Of a DNA stretch of 64,000 bases, positions 8,383 through 16,886 are shown in pieces. The position numbers and the translations under genes were made by a program. Position 1 is the stretch's first letter, and the number at the start of each line of letters is the position of its first letter. The notes under the pieces are model-generated. The model saw nothing but the letters and a program-made list of their open reading frames with translations, searched no databases and was not told the origin of the DNA. The stretch spans positions 868,001 to 932,000 of the forward strand of contig NC_014011.1 of NCBI RefSeq assembly GCF_000025885.1. The letters are read 5' to 3'. This DNA comes from Aminobacterium colombiense DSM 12261 (GTDB taxonomy: Bacteria > Synergistota > Synergistia > Synergistales > Aminobacteriaceae).

Positions 8383-8674
8383 TATAATTCTTTATGTTTG
8401 ATAGATAAAACATTAAGGCGGTGTTTACGTTGCTGCTTTTAAATTCTACATACTTGCCTCAGTGCAATCTCAGGTAGGCTCTACGAATATATAAAAGGAA
8501 TGCGGGTATGTATTCTTCACACAACATTGACATAGTATGAGAAAGAAATTGTGCATTGTCTTCAGAATTAAAAATCTCATATATTATTTATCCTGTAAAC
8601 AATCACAAAATTAACTTTTTGGGCCATCAAATGTGTATGAATGTGAAGAACTTATAGGTTAGGAGGAACATTTT

Positions 8675-8746
8675 ATGCGAGTTGGCATTTTTTATGGAAG
8701 TTTTATTGGTCACATAGAACATTTACGACAGGTCTTGAAGGCATGA
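8675..8746 (+). CDS. 23-residue ORF translationally coupled to feoA, flavodoxin-N-terminus-like
   Basis: A very good ribosome site (TTAGGAGGA at about 8659-8667) precedes an ATG at 8675 that opens a 23-codon frame ending TGA at 8744-8746. Its stop overlaps the feoA start as ATGA, so translation of feoA is probably coupled to it; feoA itself has no separate ribosome site. The peptide begins MRVGIFYGSFIGHIEHL, which resembles the first strand and FMN-phosphate loop of flavodoxins (a YGSxTGNTE-type motif), but most of the loop residues are changed and no further flavodoxin sequence follows. It is either a leader peptide or the remnant of a flavodoxin gene truncated next to feoA. Confidence 0.5.
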   Translation: MRVGIFYGSFIGHIEHLRQVLKA

Positions 8747-8970
8747 TTACTTTGAATGAATTACGGCCTGGCGAGCATGGAGTAATTCGTAAAAACAGAG
8801 CTCGGGGCGTAATAGGGCAACGGTTAATGGATCTCGGTTTTTTCCCAGGAGTGGAAGTGCATGTCATTCGTAACGCACCTCTTGTCGATCCTGTAGAAAT
8901 AAAAGTAGATGGACATCACGTTACTATTCGGCATGAGGAGGCAAGATTTGTGGAGGTAGAGAAGCAATGA
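8743..8970 (+). CDS. feoA: FeoA family ferrous iron transport protein
   Basis: FeoA is a small cytoplasmic SH3-like protein needed for Fe2+ uptake by FeoB. The 75-residue sequence shows the family pattern: an N-terminal LRPGEHGVI strand, GQRLMDLGFFPGVEV, the central core PVEIKVDGHHVTIRHEEA, and a C-terminal beta strand VEVE. It starts within the stop codon of the 23-codon ORF upstream and its own end overlaps feoB by 4 bases, so all three frames are tightly coupled. Confidence 0.93.
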   Translation: MITLNELRPGEHGVIRKNRARGVIGQRLMDLGFFPGVEVHVIRNAPLVDPVEIKVDGHHVTIRHEEARFVEVEKQ

Positions 8971-11495
8971 GTCATGAAAAAATGCATATTGCTTTAGCTG
9001 GCCAGCCAAATTGCGGTAAATCGACAATCTTTAACATGCTTACTGGCGGGCGGCAGTTTGTCGCAAATTATCCAGGCGCAACTGTATCTATAAAAACAGG
9101 TTCATTTACTTGGCAAAACCGGAAAACACTTCTAACTGACTTGCCTGGCACATATAGCCTTTCCTCCTATTCAGAAGAAGAGCGCATTGCAAGGGATTAT
9201 ATTTTAGAACAGACTCCCTCTCTTGTCGTGAATGTTGTCGATGCTTCAAATTTAAAACGGCACCTTTATCTTACGTTTCAGCTTTTAGAAATAGGAGCCC
9301 CGATCCTGATCGCCCTTAATATGGTTGATGTTGCTGAAAAGAGAGGGCTTAAGATTGATGCTGATGCCTTCGCGAAAGCATTGAATATTCCTGTTGTTAC
9401 AACAGTTGGCAATAAGGGGCAAGGTAAAAAAGAGTTAAAAGATAGCATCCTTGAAGCTTCAAGCACAGTGCGAAAACAAGAGAGTAAAGATGTTTTTGAA
9501 GTGGATTACGGAGTTCTTGCTCCCTATCTTGATGACCTTTCATTGAGGCTTGAAGAAGCTATCAGAGAAAGCTTCTTCAAGGTGCCTTTTAGATGGCTGG
9601 CAATAAAGTTGCTTGAAGAAGATGAGGTAGCAAAAAAAATAGTATTAAATAACTGCTCTGATCCCGAAAAAGTGTTGACCTTTGTGGAAAGTGTTGTTGA
9701 GGACTTTGAAAAAAAACACGATGACACTCCAAGAGGATTTATTGCCTTCAGACGACATATTGCTGCCGAAAAAATAGAAAAGAGTTGTGTTATAAGAACG
9801 AAGGAAGTTTCTGTTACATTAACAGACAGAATCGACAGGCTTGTATGCAGCAGAATTTGGGGTCCTCTTATTCTGGCCGGCATTATTTACCTTTTGTATG
9901 AGTTGTCTATTGTACAGGGATATAAACTGACAAACTATATGATACCTTTTCTCGAAGGATTTCGTAATGCTGTAGAGGTATTTCTTCCCACGGGCAGTTT
10001 TTTCCAGGAACCGCTCATACGCATCCTTGTATTAAATGTAATTACGAGTATAAATTCCGTGCTAATTTATATTCCTATTTTCTTAGTGCTTTTTGCGCTG
10101 ATCGCAGTTCTCGAAGACGTGGGGTACATGCCGAGAATGGCTTTTATTCTAGACAAACTTTTTAGACGTTTTGGATTACATGGGCAATCGACTTTGCCTC
10201 TTATCCTGGGTGGCGTTTTTGTAGGCGGATGTGCTGTTCCTGGTGTCATGGCAACTCGTGTTATAGCTGATGAAAAAGCAAGGCTGGCTACAATTCTTGT
10301 TGTACCTCTAATGAATTGTTTGGCCAAGGTTCCCCTCTATACACTGCTTGTCAGTATTTATTTCGCGAAAGAAAAAGCTACAGCCATGTTCTTCATTTCA
10401 ACGATTACTATTATTTTAGCTCTTTCTGTAGCCAAAATTTTAACGTTGACTTTGCTTAAAAACAGACCCAGCTCACCCTTTGTGCTCGAAATGCCGCCTT
10501 ATCATATTCCCACTGTACGTGGTGTTGTTGTGAGATCTGTGGAAAGAACCTGGTTGTTTGTAAAAAAAGTTATCACAATCATTATGATCGTCGCCGTTGT
10601 AGTTTTCTTTTTGACAAATTATCCTTCTCTAAATGAAGAGCGAAAAAGTGACTATAGAAATCGGGCAGAACAGATAAACGTTTCTTTTCTTTCTCGAATT
10701 GAAGGGACGCCCTTTTATGAACAGCTTCGTTCTGAATCAAATATTGTTCGTTATCTTGCTGTTGAAGAGCGCTATAAAAATCAGAAACGGGTACTTTTAA
10801 ATGCCTCTGATGCAAGAAAAGAAAAATTTGAAAAAAAATTTGAAGAACGTTATCCAGATGCCTATCCCTTGTTAAATGCAAAGGGAAAAGGAGGCAAAGC
10901 TTTTAGCAAAGCCTTTAAACAGATGAAACGAGACAGGGCTATTTTATTGATGGAAATGAAAGATGAAACGTTGCATAAGAGTTTTCTGGGCATAACGGGA
11001 AAAGCCTTAGAGCCAATAACACGTTTTGCTGGCTTTAACTGGAAAGTCAACGTAGCTCTTTTAAGTTCCCTGGCGGCAAAAGAGAGCAGTGTTGCTACTC
11101 TTGGGATGCTTTATCAACCGCGAGAGGAAGGACAAACTCTTGAAGAAAGCATGAAAGAGCAAGAAGCAGGATTTACTTCTCTTCATGCCTTGGCGTTAAT
11201 GATTTTTATGGCCATGTATCCGCCATGTATTGCAGCCCTTCTCATGGTTAAAGTTGAAGCTGGTGGGTGGAAATGGGCGTTTATCGCTTTAGGATATCCC
11301 ATCATATTAGGCACTGTTTTGGCAACTATTGTTTACACGGGAGGAATGTTTTTAGGCCTAACAGGGAAACAAGCGATGTTTGTTTTTTATGGGCTGGTTT
11401 TATTGACAGCGTTCCTCTTGGGGAAAATAAAAGGAACAGTTTTTGATGAATATACTGATGAAGGTTTATTGGGGAAGGAGGTGATTGACGCATGA
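8967..11495 (+). CDS. feoB: ferrous iron transporter FeoB
   Basis: FeoB is the inner-membrane Fe2+ transporter with a cytoplasmic G-protein domain. G1 is GQPNCGKS at residues 12-19, then the GATVS switch, DLPG and NMVD motifs, followed by the helical regulatory domain and a polytopic membrane domain with GGCAVPGVMATR and MNCLAKVPLY gates, and LAAKES near the second gate. The 842-residue length exceeds the usual 650-780. The excess is a strongly charged segment at roughly residues 550-680 between membrane helices, about 130 residues where the Escherichia coli protein has about 40. The last four bases overlap the next gene, so the secreted protein downstream belongs to the same operon. Confidence 0.95.
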   Translation: MSHEKMHIALAGQPNCGKSTIFNMLTGGRQFVANYPGATVSIKTGSFTWQNRKTLLTDLPGTYSLSSYSEEERIARDYILEQTPSLVVNVVDASNLKRHLYLTFQLLEIGAPILIALNMVDVAEKRGLKIDADAFAKALNIPVVTTVGNKGQGKKELKDSILEASSTVRKQESKDVFEVDYGVLAPYLDDLSLRLEEAIRESFFKVPFRWLAIKLLEEDEVAKKIVLNNCSDPEKVLTFVESVVEDFEKKHDDTPRGFIAFRRHIAAEKIEKSCVIRTKEVSVTLTDRIDRLVCSRIWGPLILAGIIYLLYELSIVQGYKLTNYMIPFLEGFRNAVEVFLPTGSFFQEPLIRILVLNVITSINSVLIYIPIFLVLFALIAVLEDVGYMPRMAFILDKLFRRFGLHGQSTLPLILGGVFVGGCAVPGVMATRVIADEKARLATILVVPLMNCLAKVPLYTLLVSIYFAKEKATAMFFISTITIILALSVAKILTLTLLKNRPSSPFVLEMPPYHIPTVRGVVVRSVERTWLFVKKVITIIMIVAVVVFFLTNYPSLNEERKSDYRNRAEQINVSFLSRIEGTPFYEQLRSESNIVRYLAVEERYKNQKRVLLNASDARKEKFEKKFEERYPDAYPLLNAKGKGGKAFSKAFKQMKRDRAILLMEMKDETLHKSFLGITGKALEPITRFAGFNWKVNVALLSSLAAKESSVATLGMLYQPREEGQTLEESMKEQEAGFTSLHALALMIFMAMYPPCIAALLMVKVEAGGWKWAFIALGYPIILGTVLATIVYTGGMFLGLTGKQAMFVFYGLVLLTAFLLGKIKGTVFDEYTDEGLLGKEVIDA

Positions 11496-11818
11496 GACGA
11501 AAAATATTAGCAGCTTTAATAATGGCATTGTTTGCGTCGTTTGTAATGAGTACGGGAGCTTTGGCACACACTCCTATGTGCTATTGCTACTTGAATGGAG
11601 ACGGAACAATTACATGTGAAGGCGGGTTTTCCGATGGTTCGTCTGCAACAGGAGTAAAAATGACGGTCCAGGATAGTGATGGAGAAGTTCTTATAGAAGG
11701 AAAAATGGATGAGTTGAGTGAGTTCTGTTTTGAAAAGCCAGACGTTCCTTTTGTTGTAGTTTTTGACGCAGGTCCAGGTCACATTGTTGAAGTAAAAGGT
11801 GAGGATATCACAGACTGA
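11492..11818 (+). CDS. small secreted protein with N-terminal His after signal cleavage
   Basis: This 108-residue protein overlaps feoB by 4 bases and so is cotranslated with iron transport. Residues 1-25 are a signal peptide (basic start, hydrophobic core) ending in ALA; cleavage there would leave a mature protein starting HTPMCYC. The mature part is a single beta-rich domain (GGFSDGSSATGVKMTV, then IEGKMDE) resembling the carboxypeptidase-regulatory-like or CbiL/NikL-type domains found with nickel and cobalt transporters. It carries three Cys (two within the first seven mature residues plus TCEGG) and a further Cys near the C-terminus. A role in periplasmic metal handling for FeoB is inference; I do not recognise a named family with certainty. 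Confidence 0.75.
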   Translation: MRRKILAALIMALFASFVMSTGALAHTPMCYCYLNGDGTITCEGGFSDGSSATGVKMTVQDSDGEVLIEGKMDELSEFCFEKPDVPFVVVFDAGPGHIVEVKGEDITD

Positions 11819-11825
11819 AAAAAGC

Positions 11826-11860
11826 GCTACCAAGGAAACGGCGCTCGTTTCCTTGGTAGC
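11826..11860. repeat. perfect 15-bp inverted repeat after the feo operon
   Basis: Positions 11826-11840 and 11846-11860 are perfect reverse complements with a 5-base loop. It begins 7 bases after the stop of the small secreted protein gene. No T run follows on the plus strand, so termination without a U-tract, mRNA stabilisation or partial readthrough into the DUF4198 gene are all possible. Confidence 0.55.
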
Positions 11861-11946
11861 GGCCACTTGAAAATGAGTAAAACCGTGCATAGAACACCAA
11901 AGATTATATCGTTAATAGTTGTGATTGACAAAGCAAAGGAGAGAAA

Positions 11947-12759
11947 ATGATGATGATAAAGAATGCAACCAAAGCACTTTTAACAGGTATCATGGTTTGT
12001 GTTTTTGCTCTTCCGGCCTTTGCGCACTTTCAAATGGTGTATACTTCCGAGAGTGCCCTTGAAAAAGGCGGGGATATTGATCTTAAACTAGTGTTTACCC
12101 ATCCCTTTGAAGCTGGCCATACTATGAAAATGGAGCAGCCTGAAGCATTTTATGTGGTTCACAAAGAAAAAAAGACAAATTTGCTCAAAGAAACTAAACA
12201 GATTACCTGGACAAGCCTTACTAATAGTGAAAAAGCTTTTGAACGGTCTTACAAGCTTAGAGGTATGGGAGATTTTGTATTTTGTCTCATCCCAGCTCCT
12301 TATTTCGAAGCACAGGAGGATGCCTACATCCAGCAAATGACAAAAGTTGTAGTTAATGTTGCCGGAATTCCTACGGATTGGGATGGAGAAATGGGACTTC
12401 CGGCTGAAATAGTTCCCCTTGACAAACCCTATGCACTTTGGACAGGAAATGTATTTAGAGGTATTGTCAAAAGCGAAGGCAATCCCGTTCCTTTTGCCGA
12501 AATTGAAGTTGAATATTTAAATCATGAACCACTTATGGATAAAAACAGTTTTGCAAAAGAAGCCCATGTAGAAGCTCCACAGGATGCATTTGTTACGATG
12601 ACGATTAAAGCCGATGCAAATGGTTGTTTCACCTTCGGCATTCCTCGTAAAGGCTGGTGGGGATTTGCGGCCCTCGGTGTAGGGCCTAAGAATACACATG
12701 AAGGCAAGGAGTTAAGTCAAGATGCTGTTATCTGGGTTCAGGCCAGAGATATGAAGTAA
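11947..12759 (+). CDS. DUF4198-like periplasmic metal-transport-associated protein
   Basis: The 270-residue protein has a signal peptide ending ALPAFA, so the mature form should begin HFQM. The rest matches the DUF4198 pattern: an N-terminal beta domain with FTHPFEAGHTM and a C-terminal domain with KSEGNPVPFAEIEVEY, ADANGCFTFGIPRKGWWGFAAL. Proteins of this family accompany nickel, cobalt and iron transporters (NikK-like) and are thought to bind metal in the periplasm, partly through the N-terminal histidine. It lies 128 bases after the feo operon behind a hairpin; TTGAAA at 11867 and TAGAAC at 11890 with 17-base spacing could be its own weak promoter. An AAAGGAGAG ribosome site precedes the start. 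Confidence 0.8.
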   Translation: MMMIKNATKALLTGIMVCVFALPAFAHFQMVYTSESALEKGGDIDLKLVFTHPFEAGHTMKMEQPEAFYVVHKEKKTNLLKETKQITWTSLTNSEKAFERSYKLRGMGDFVFCLIPAPYFEAQEDAYIQQMTKVVVNVAGIPTDWDGEMGLPAEIVPLDKPYALWTGNVFRGIVKSEGNPVPFAEIEVEYLNHEPLMDKNSFAKEAHVEAPQDAFVTMTIKADANGCFTFGIPRKGWWGFAALGVGPKNTHEGKELSQDAVIWVQARDMK

Positions 12760-12798
12760 CATAAAGCATAGTTTCAATCTATCCCCTCTATTCCTTCT

Positions 12799-12852
12799 AA
12801 CAACAAGCCGAGCACGAAGAAAAGTGCAATTTTGTGCTTGGCTTGTTGTTTA
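12799..12852 (+). terminator. terminator after the DUF4198 gene
   Basis: A 17-bp stem (12799-12815 with 12836-12852, one G-T wobble) surrounds an internal A/T-rich loop, 40 bases after the stop codon. TTTAAG follows. The rest of the 374-base gap to rsfS (up to 13133) holds only AT-rich sequence with no coding frame, plus the facing terminator of the minus-strand operon. Confidence 0.7.
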
Positions 12853-13037
12853 AGTATAAATAGAGAGAAATAATTGGCAAAAAGGGCCTATTTAGCGAAA
12901 ATGTCAAAAGTTTAAAAAGCGTACCGATTATGACTTTAAAACGACCTTTTACGCAACATAAGATACATTATATGACACTATCTAAAACTACACTCCTTTA
13001 CTTCTCTCCTCATTTAGCTCTTGTTAAAAATAATAAA

Positions 13038-13070
13038 AAAGAGATCCGCAGGTAGTTTACGGATCTCTTT
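13038..13070 (-). terminator. terminator of the nadD-LCP-rsfS operon
   Basis: On the minus strand the stem AAAGAGATCCG (13070-13060) pairs with CGGATCTCTTT (13048-13038) and runs into a T tract at 13040-13035. It lies about 64 bases after the rsfS stop and faces the terminator of the plus-strand DUF4198 gene. Confidence 0.85.
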
Positions 13071-13133
13071 GCTCTTTGAGCTTCAATTTCTACTTATAAT
13101 TCTTTTAAGAAAAAAATTGAGCTTTAAATTTTA

Positions 13134-13493
13134 TTAGTCAAGATATTCGTATGAATAAGAAGGACAATCTCCCCAGACCTTTTCTAAATGATAAAATTCT
13201 CGTCCCTTGCGGCTAAATATATGAATAACAATGTTTCCCGCATCTATCAGGCACCACTGGGTGCTGTTGCGTCCTTCTATAATCGATGACACCCCTTTTT
13301 TGTCGAGTGCTTCTTCTGTCGCGTTTAGCAGGGTTCCCATATGAATATCTGAATTGGCCGTCACGAGTATAAAGGTATCTGATATGGTTGATTTTTCCCC
13401 AAGATCCATCAGGGTAATATCTAGGCCCCTTTTATCGGCCAGAGCGTCAAGTAAAAACATATATTGGTTCACTAACTCCTTTTTATCACTCAT
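13134..13493 (-). CDS. rsfS: ribosomal silencing factor RsfS
   Basis: RsfS (YbeB/Iojap family) binds ribosomal protein L14 and blocks subunit joining in starvation. The 119-residue protein shows DTFILVTANSDIHMGTL, the Iojap core, and the C-terminal pattern STQWCLIDAGNIVIHIFSRKGREFYHLEKVWGD. It is the last gene of nadD-LCP-rsfS, a common arrangement in Firmicutes and relatives. The stop is followed by a T-tract terminator. Confidence 0.95.
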   Translation of the reverse strand: MSDKKELVNQYMFLLDALADKRGLDITLMDLGEKSTISDTFILVTANSDIHMGTLLNATEEALDKKGVSSIIEGRNSTQWCLIDAGNIVIHIFSRKGREFYHLEKVWGDCPSYSYEYLD

Positions 13494-13512
13494 TCGCGGA
13501 TGATCCCTCCCT

Positions 13513-14796
13513 TTACTGTTTTGTTGTAATGTTCTTTACTCTATTTAATATTGTATCCTTATCGTGTCCAAGTACAAGCGTTACGTGGGCTATTGTTTCG
13601 TTTACTTGTACAAGCTGATTCGAAATACCACAGATCTCTTTGAGTATATTTGCGTTTTGCTGTGCTTCATCGCCCTTTTTGGTCGGGTATTGTATGCTTG
13701 AATAATGGTAGTCATAATGTTTGGCATTTCCTACATAGGCGACGTCAATTCCGGCTTTTTGGAAATAGGAAGATGCTGTCTTGCCTAGTCCCGCTTGCCC
13801 GTCTCCGTTAAGAATAGCTATAGGCATGTTCAGCTTTTTTACAAGTTCCATTAAGTTCTGTTCTTCTACTGTCTGTATAGCTGCTGTTTGAGTTGCGGCT
13901 TCTTCTGCGGCACTTTCTTCTCCAGGCAACGGGCCGCTGAGTAACGTTGATGCCGCAGCGAGGTCTCCAAGCCAGTAGCTTACATTAGATATATAAGCGG
14001 CTTTTCCTGGCAATGTAAAAAATGCCATATTTTGAGTATTTATATCTCTGAGATAGGAAGTCAACTGTACTGCCTGGGTCATTGTCATGTTCGTATTGAC
14101 GAGATTAAGGATCTCCTTTGCGAAGTCTGGCAGCTTTGGCAGCATCTCTGGTGATTGTACCTTCTTCATGACTGCTTTGATAAATTGCTGTTGTCGCTGC
14201 ACTCTTCCAATATCTCCCAAGGCATCATTTCTAAAACGTACATATTCAAGGGCTGTCTTTCCGTTCATTTGTCGCAGTCCTTTAGGTATATTGATGAAAA
14301 GTTTTCCTGCCTTATCCTGATAGTATAGTCTTTTTTCCACGTTGATCTCTACTCCACCAATCATGTCAACTATTTTAGGGAAGCTTTCATAGTTGACCAG
14401 TACATGATAATTAATTGGAAGACCAAGATAATTGATAATGGTTTGCCGTAACAGGTCAGTTCCACCGTAAGCATAGGCGTGATTGAGTTTTTGCCAGCCA
14501 TGCCCCGGGATTTGTACTCGTGTATCTCTTGGGAGAGACATGAAACGAACAATTTTATCGTCTATGTCAATGGTCGCAAGTCCAATGGTATCAGAGCGAT
14601 GTCCTCCTTCCACATCATCAATGCCTACTACGAGAACATTTATATTCCCAGTTTCCTTGTCATAGGAAATACTTTCTTTTATATGTTCTGGTTGAGGGGC
14701 AACAATGTTCTGCAGTCGAAAGAAAACACCTGCTCCTATTGAAAGTACAGCTAAAGTGGCAATTAACGCGATTTTGGTGATTTTCATTCCACTCAC
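13513..14796 (-). CDS. LytR-CpsA-Psr family protein with LytR C-terminal domain
   Basis: LCP proteins transfer undecaprenyl-linked glycopolymers to peptidoglycan or other acceptors. There is one N-terminal membrane helix (residues about 6-26), then the LCP domain: NVLVVGIDD, RSDTIGLATID, SLPRDTRVQIP, LNHAYAYGG and VRFRNDALGDIGRVQRQQ carry the conserved Arg and Asp residues that bind the pyrophosphate lipid. After an Ala/Glu-rich linker, the last about 110 residues form a LytR_C domain (IAILNGDGQAGLGKTA). The start is GTG at 14796, overlapping the nadD stop as GTGA; ATG at 14787 is an alternative. The acceptor polymer in this organism is unknown. Confidence 0.92.
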   Translation of the reverse strand: MSGMKITKIALIATLAVLSIGAGVFFRLQNIVAPQPEHIKESISYDKETGNINVLVVGIDDVEGGHRSDTIGLATIDIDDKIVRFMSLPRDTRVQIPGHGWQKLNHAYAYGGTDLLRQTIINYLGLPINYHVLVNYESFPKIVDMIGGVEINVEKRLYYQDKAGKLFINIPKGLRQMNGKTALEYVRFRNDALGDIGRVQRQQQFIKAVMKKVQSPEMLPKLPDFAKEILNLVNTNMTMTQAVQLTSYLRDINTQNMAFFTLPGKAAYISNVSYWLGDLAAASTLLSGPLPGEESAAEEAATQTAAIQTVEEQNLMELVKKLNMPIAILNGDGQAGLGKTASSYFQKAGIDVAYVGNAKHYDYHYSSIQYPTKKGDEAQQNANILKEICGISNQLVQVNETIAHVTLVLGHDKDTILNRVKNITTKQ

Positions 14797-15446
14797 CGCC
14801 CAATCCTTTTGTATAGACCTTTTTTATAGATATACCGTTCTACAAGCTCCGGCACTAAATAGCGTATGTTTTTTCCGCTTTCAATGCGTTTCCTAATTTC
14901 TGTGCTGGAAATGGAAAGAAGAGGCGTTTCAAGAGGTATAACATGTCCTTTAAACTCTTCTGGCAATAGATCAGGAAGTAACCCCAATTTTTCTGTTTGG
15001 TAGCCTGGTCTATTAACTGCAACAATCTTGCATAACGTAGGAAGAGTCTTGTATTCTTTCCATGTAGTGATGTTTAGCACGGCATCAAGGCCAGTAATAA
15101 AGAAAAACTGAACGCTATCCGGTGCGTACCAATGGCGCATCTCCCGCAACGTGTCTACTGTATGGCTAGACTCTTTGCGGTCAATTTCAATCCTCGACAG
15201 TTTGAAATGAGGATTGGCAAGCGTTGCCAATAGTGTCATAGTATAGCGATCTTCCGCTAAGGAAACGCCCTTCATGCGTTTATGTGGTGGATCTCCGGTA
15301 GGGACAAATATTACCTCATCAAGACCCAACGCAAAAAAGGTTTCTTCCGCTGCCAGAAGATGTCCATAATGGATGGGATCGAATGTCCCACCCATTATTC
15401 CTATTTTTCTAGTTCGAATCACATGTCCGTCCAAATTCACAAGCAT
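14793..15446 (-). CDS. nadD: nicotinate-nucleotide adenylyltransferase
   Basis: NadD adenylylates nicotinate mononucleotide in NAD synthesis. GIMGGTFDPIHYGHLLAAEE is the nucleotidyltransferase HxGH-type motif, FVPTGDPPHKR binds the nucleotide, and SISSTEIRKRI is the C-terminal ISSTxIR motif. The 217-residue length is typical; a GGGAGGAC ribosome site sits just before ATG 15446. obgE ends 13 bases upstream. Together with nadK and nadE elsewhere in the window it covers three NAD(P) synthesis steps. Confidence 0.96.
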   Translation of the reverse strand: MLVNLDGHVIRTRKIGIMGGTFDPIHYGHLLAAEETFFALGLDEVIFVPTGDPPHKRMKGVSLAEDRYTMTLLATLANPHFKLSRIEIDRKESSHTVDTLREMRHWYAPDSVQFFFITGLDAVLNITTWKEYKTLPTLCKIVAVNRPGYQTEKLGLLPDLLPEEFKGHVIPLETPLLSISSTEIRKRIESGKNIRYLVPELVERYIYKKGLYKRIGR

Positions 15447-15459
15447 TGTCCTCCCGCTT

Positions 15460-16776
15460 TTACTCTTGAACCTGTTCGGGTTGGTATTCGAATTCTATTT
15501 CCCCTATAACCACTGTATCTCCTTCTTTGGCACCTTCTTTTTCCAAAAGCTCTTCAATACGATATTTTTTGAGAAGCCTTGCGAAATGATACAACGCGTC
15601 GTCCTGTTCAAAATCGTAACGCTTCAGTATTTTTTCCAGTCCTTCATGGATGACTCTGAATCCAGCGTCATCATCAAGTTTGACAACACGGGCCTTTTCA
15701 AATCTCCTTCTTGAAGTTGCAGCTCTTTCTTCTGGGTGTTCCAGAGTTTCAAATAGACGTATCTCGCTGTGAGGCCTGGTATGTTCTCTGCACAGTGCTA
15801 CGATATTTCCCATAAACTCGGCTATTCCTTCGCCAGTAATGGCACTTGTGTTGTAATAGGGGATATTCCTGGCTTTCATAAAAGACTCTATAGCTGGGGC
15901 ATTTTCATGGCCTCGCTCTATATCTATCTTGTTGCCCACCACCATATAAGGCCTTTCTAGAAGACTTTCCTTATAGGCTTTAAATTCACTGCAAATGACT
16001 TCCCATTGGTAAAGCACATCCTCTGGGGTGCCCACACTTAGGTCGAGAACATGAATAAGCACGCGGGTCCGCTCTATATGGCGGAGAAAATATATACCCA
16101 GCCCTTTATTCTCATGCGCGCCTTCTATTAGTCCAGGCACATCTGCAACTACAATTCGATCGTCATCTACCGCAAGGATCCCCAAATTAGGAGAAAGTGT
16201 TGTAAAGGGGTATCCAGCTATCTTAGGCCGCGCATTGGAAATTGCGGCCAAAAGACTTGATTTTCCTGCATTAGGAAGGCCTACTAATCCCACATCCGCA
16301 ATGAGTTTGAGTTCAAGCCGCAGGTTTCTTTCTTCTCCTTCATCGCCTTTTTCTGCGAATCTTGGAACCCTTCTCATAGAGGTTGCAAAATGCATATTCC
16401 CTCTGCCTCCCCTGCCTCCCTTTGCTGCTACTACCTGGTCGCCAGGTTCTACAAGGTCGGCGAGTGGTTCGCCAGTATTCTCATCGTATACTATAGTACC
16501 ACAGGGGACGAGAATAATAAGGTCTTTGCCAGTCTTACCGACTTTCTTTTGTCCTTGTCCAGGTTCACCATGTTCTGCTCTAAATTTCTTTTCAAATTCG
16601 AAGTCAGCTAAGGTATGAATGCCCTCTACTGCTTTGAGAATGATATTCCCACCGTTGCCGCCGTTAGCTCCATCTGGGCCGCCTTTTGGGACAAACTTCT
16701 CACGGCGAAAGCTAATGCAGCCGTTTCCGCCTCGTCCGGCTCTGACCATAATACGTACTAGATCAACAAATTTCAT
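15460..16776 (-). CDS. obgE: GTPase ObgE/CgtA
   Basis: Obg is an essential 50S-assembly and stress-response GTPase. The glycine-rich N-terminal Obg fold is visible (GRGGNGCISFRREKFVPKGG), followed by the G domain with GLPNAGKSS (G1), DVPGLIEGAHENKGLG (G3 and switch II) and NKID (G4). The C-terminal about 80 residues form the OCT domain, present in Gram-positive Obg and absent in Escherichia coli. It sits after a strong terminator that closes rplU-prp-rpmA, and I see no clear promoter in the 27 bases between that terminator and its start, so it may depend on readthrough. Confidence 0.97.
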   Translation of the reverse strand: MKFVDLVRIMVRAGRGGNGCISFRREKFVPKGGPDGANGGNGGNIILKAVEGIHTLADFEFEKKFRAEHGEPGQGQKKVGKTGKDLIILVPCGTIVYDENTGEPLADLVEPGDQVVAAKGGRGGRGNMHFATSMRRVPRFAEKGDEGEERNLRLELKLIADVGLVGLPNAGKSSLLAAISNARPKIAGYPFTTLSPNLGILAVDDDRIVVADVPGLIEGAHENKGLGIYFLRHIERTRVLIHVLDLSVGTPEDVLYQWEVICSEFKAYKESLLERPYMVVGNKIDIERGHENAPAIESFMKARNIPYYNTSAITGEGIAEFMGNIVALCREHTRPHSEIRLFETLEHPEERAATSRRRFEKARVVKLDDDAGFRVIHEGLEKILKRYDFEQDDALYHFARLLKKYRIEELLEKEGAKEGDTVVIGEIEFEYQPEQVQE

Positions 16777-16803
16777 ACTTTACCACCATCCGGTGTTCTA
16801 ATG

Positions 16804-16838
16804 AAAAACAAGGGCCAATCTGCAAGGCCCTTGTTTTT
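16804..16838 (-). terminator. bidirectional terminator between rpmA and obgE
   Basis: ACAAGGGCC at 16808-16816 pairs with GGCCCTTGT at 16826-16834, flanked by A and T runs on both sides. On the minus strand it follows the rpmA stop by about 50 bases and is trailed by TTTTTCAT. Confidence 0.85.
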
Positions 16839-16886
16839 ATATACAAAATATAAACTTAAATGACATAAAATTTACCGTCATAAGGG

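Noticed and set aside
8383-8660. possible metal riboswitch or promoter upstream of feoA
   Set aside because: I could not fold a recognised riboswitch, and TTGACA at 8527-8532 has no acceptable -10 at 16-18 bases.
12853-13037. possible small RNA in the gap between convergent terminators
   Set aside because: No promoter-like pair, hairpin or known RNA sequence pattern is visible.
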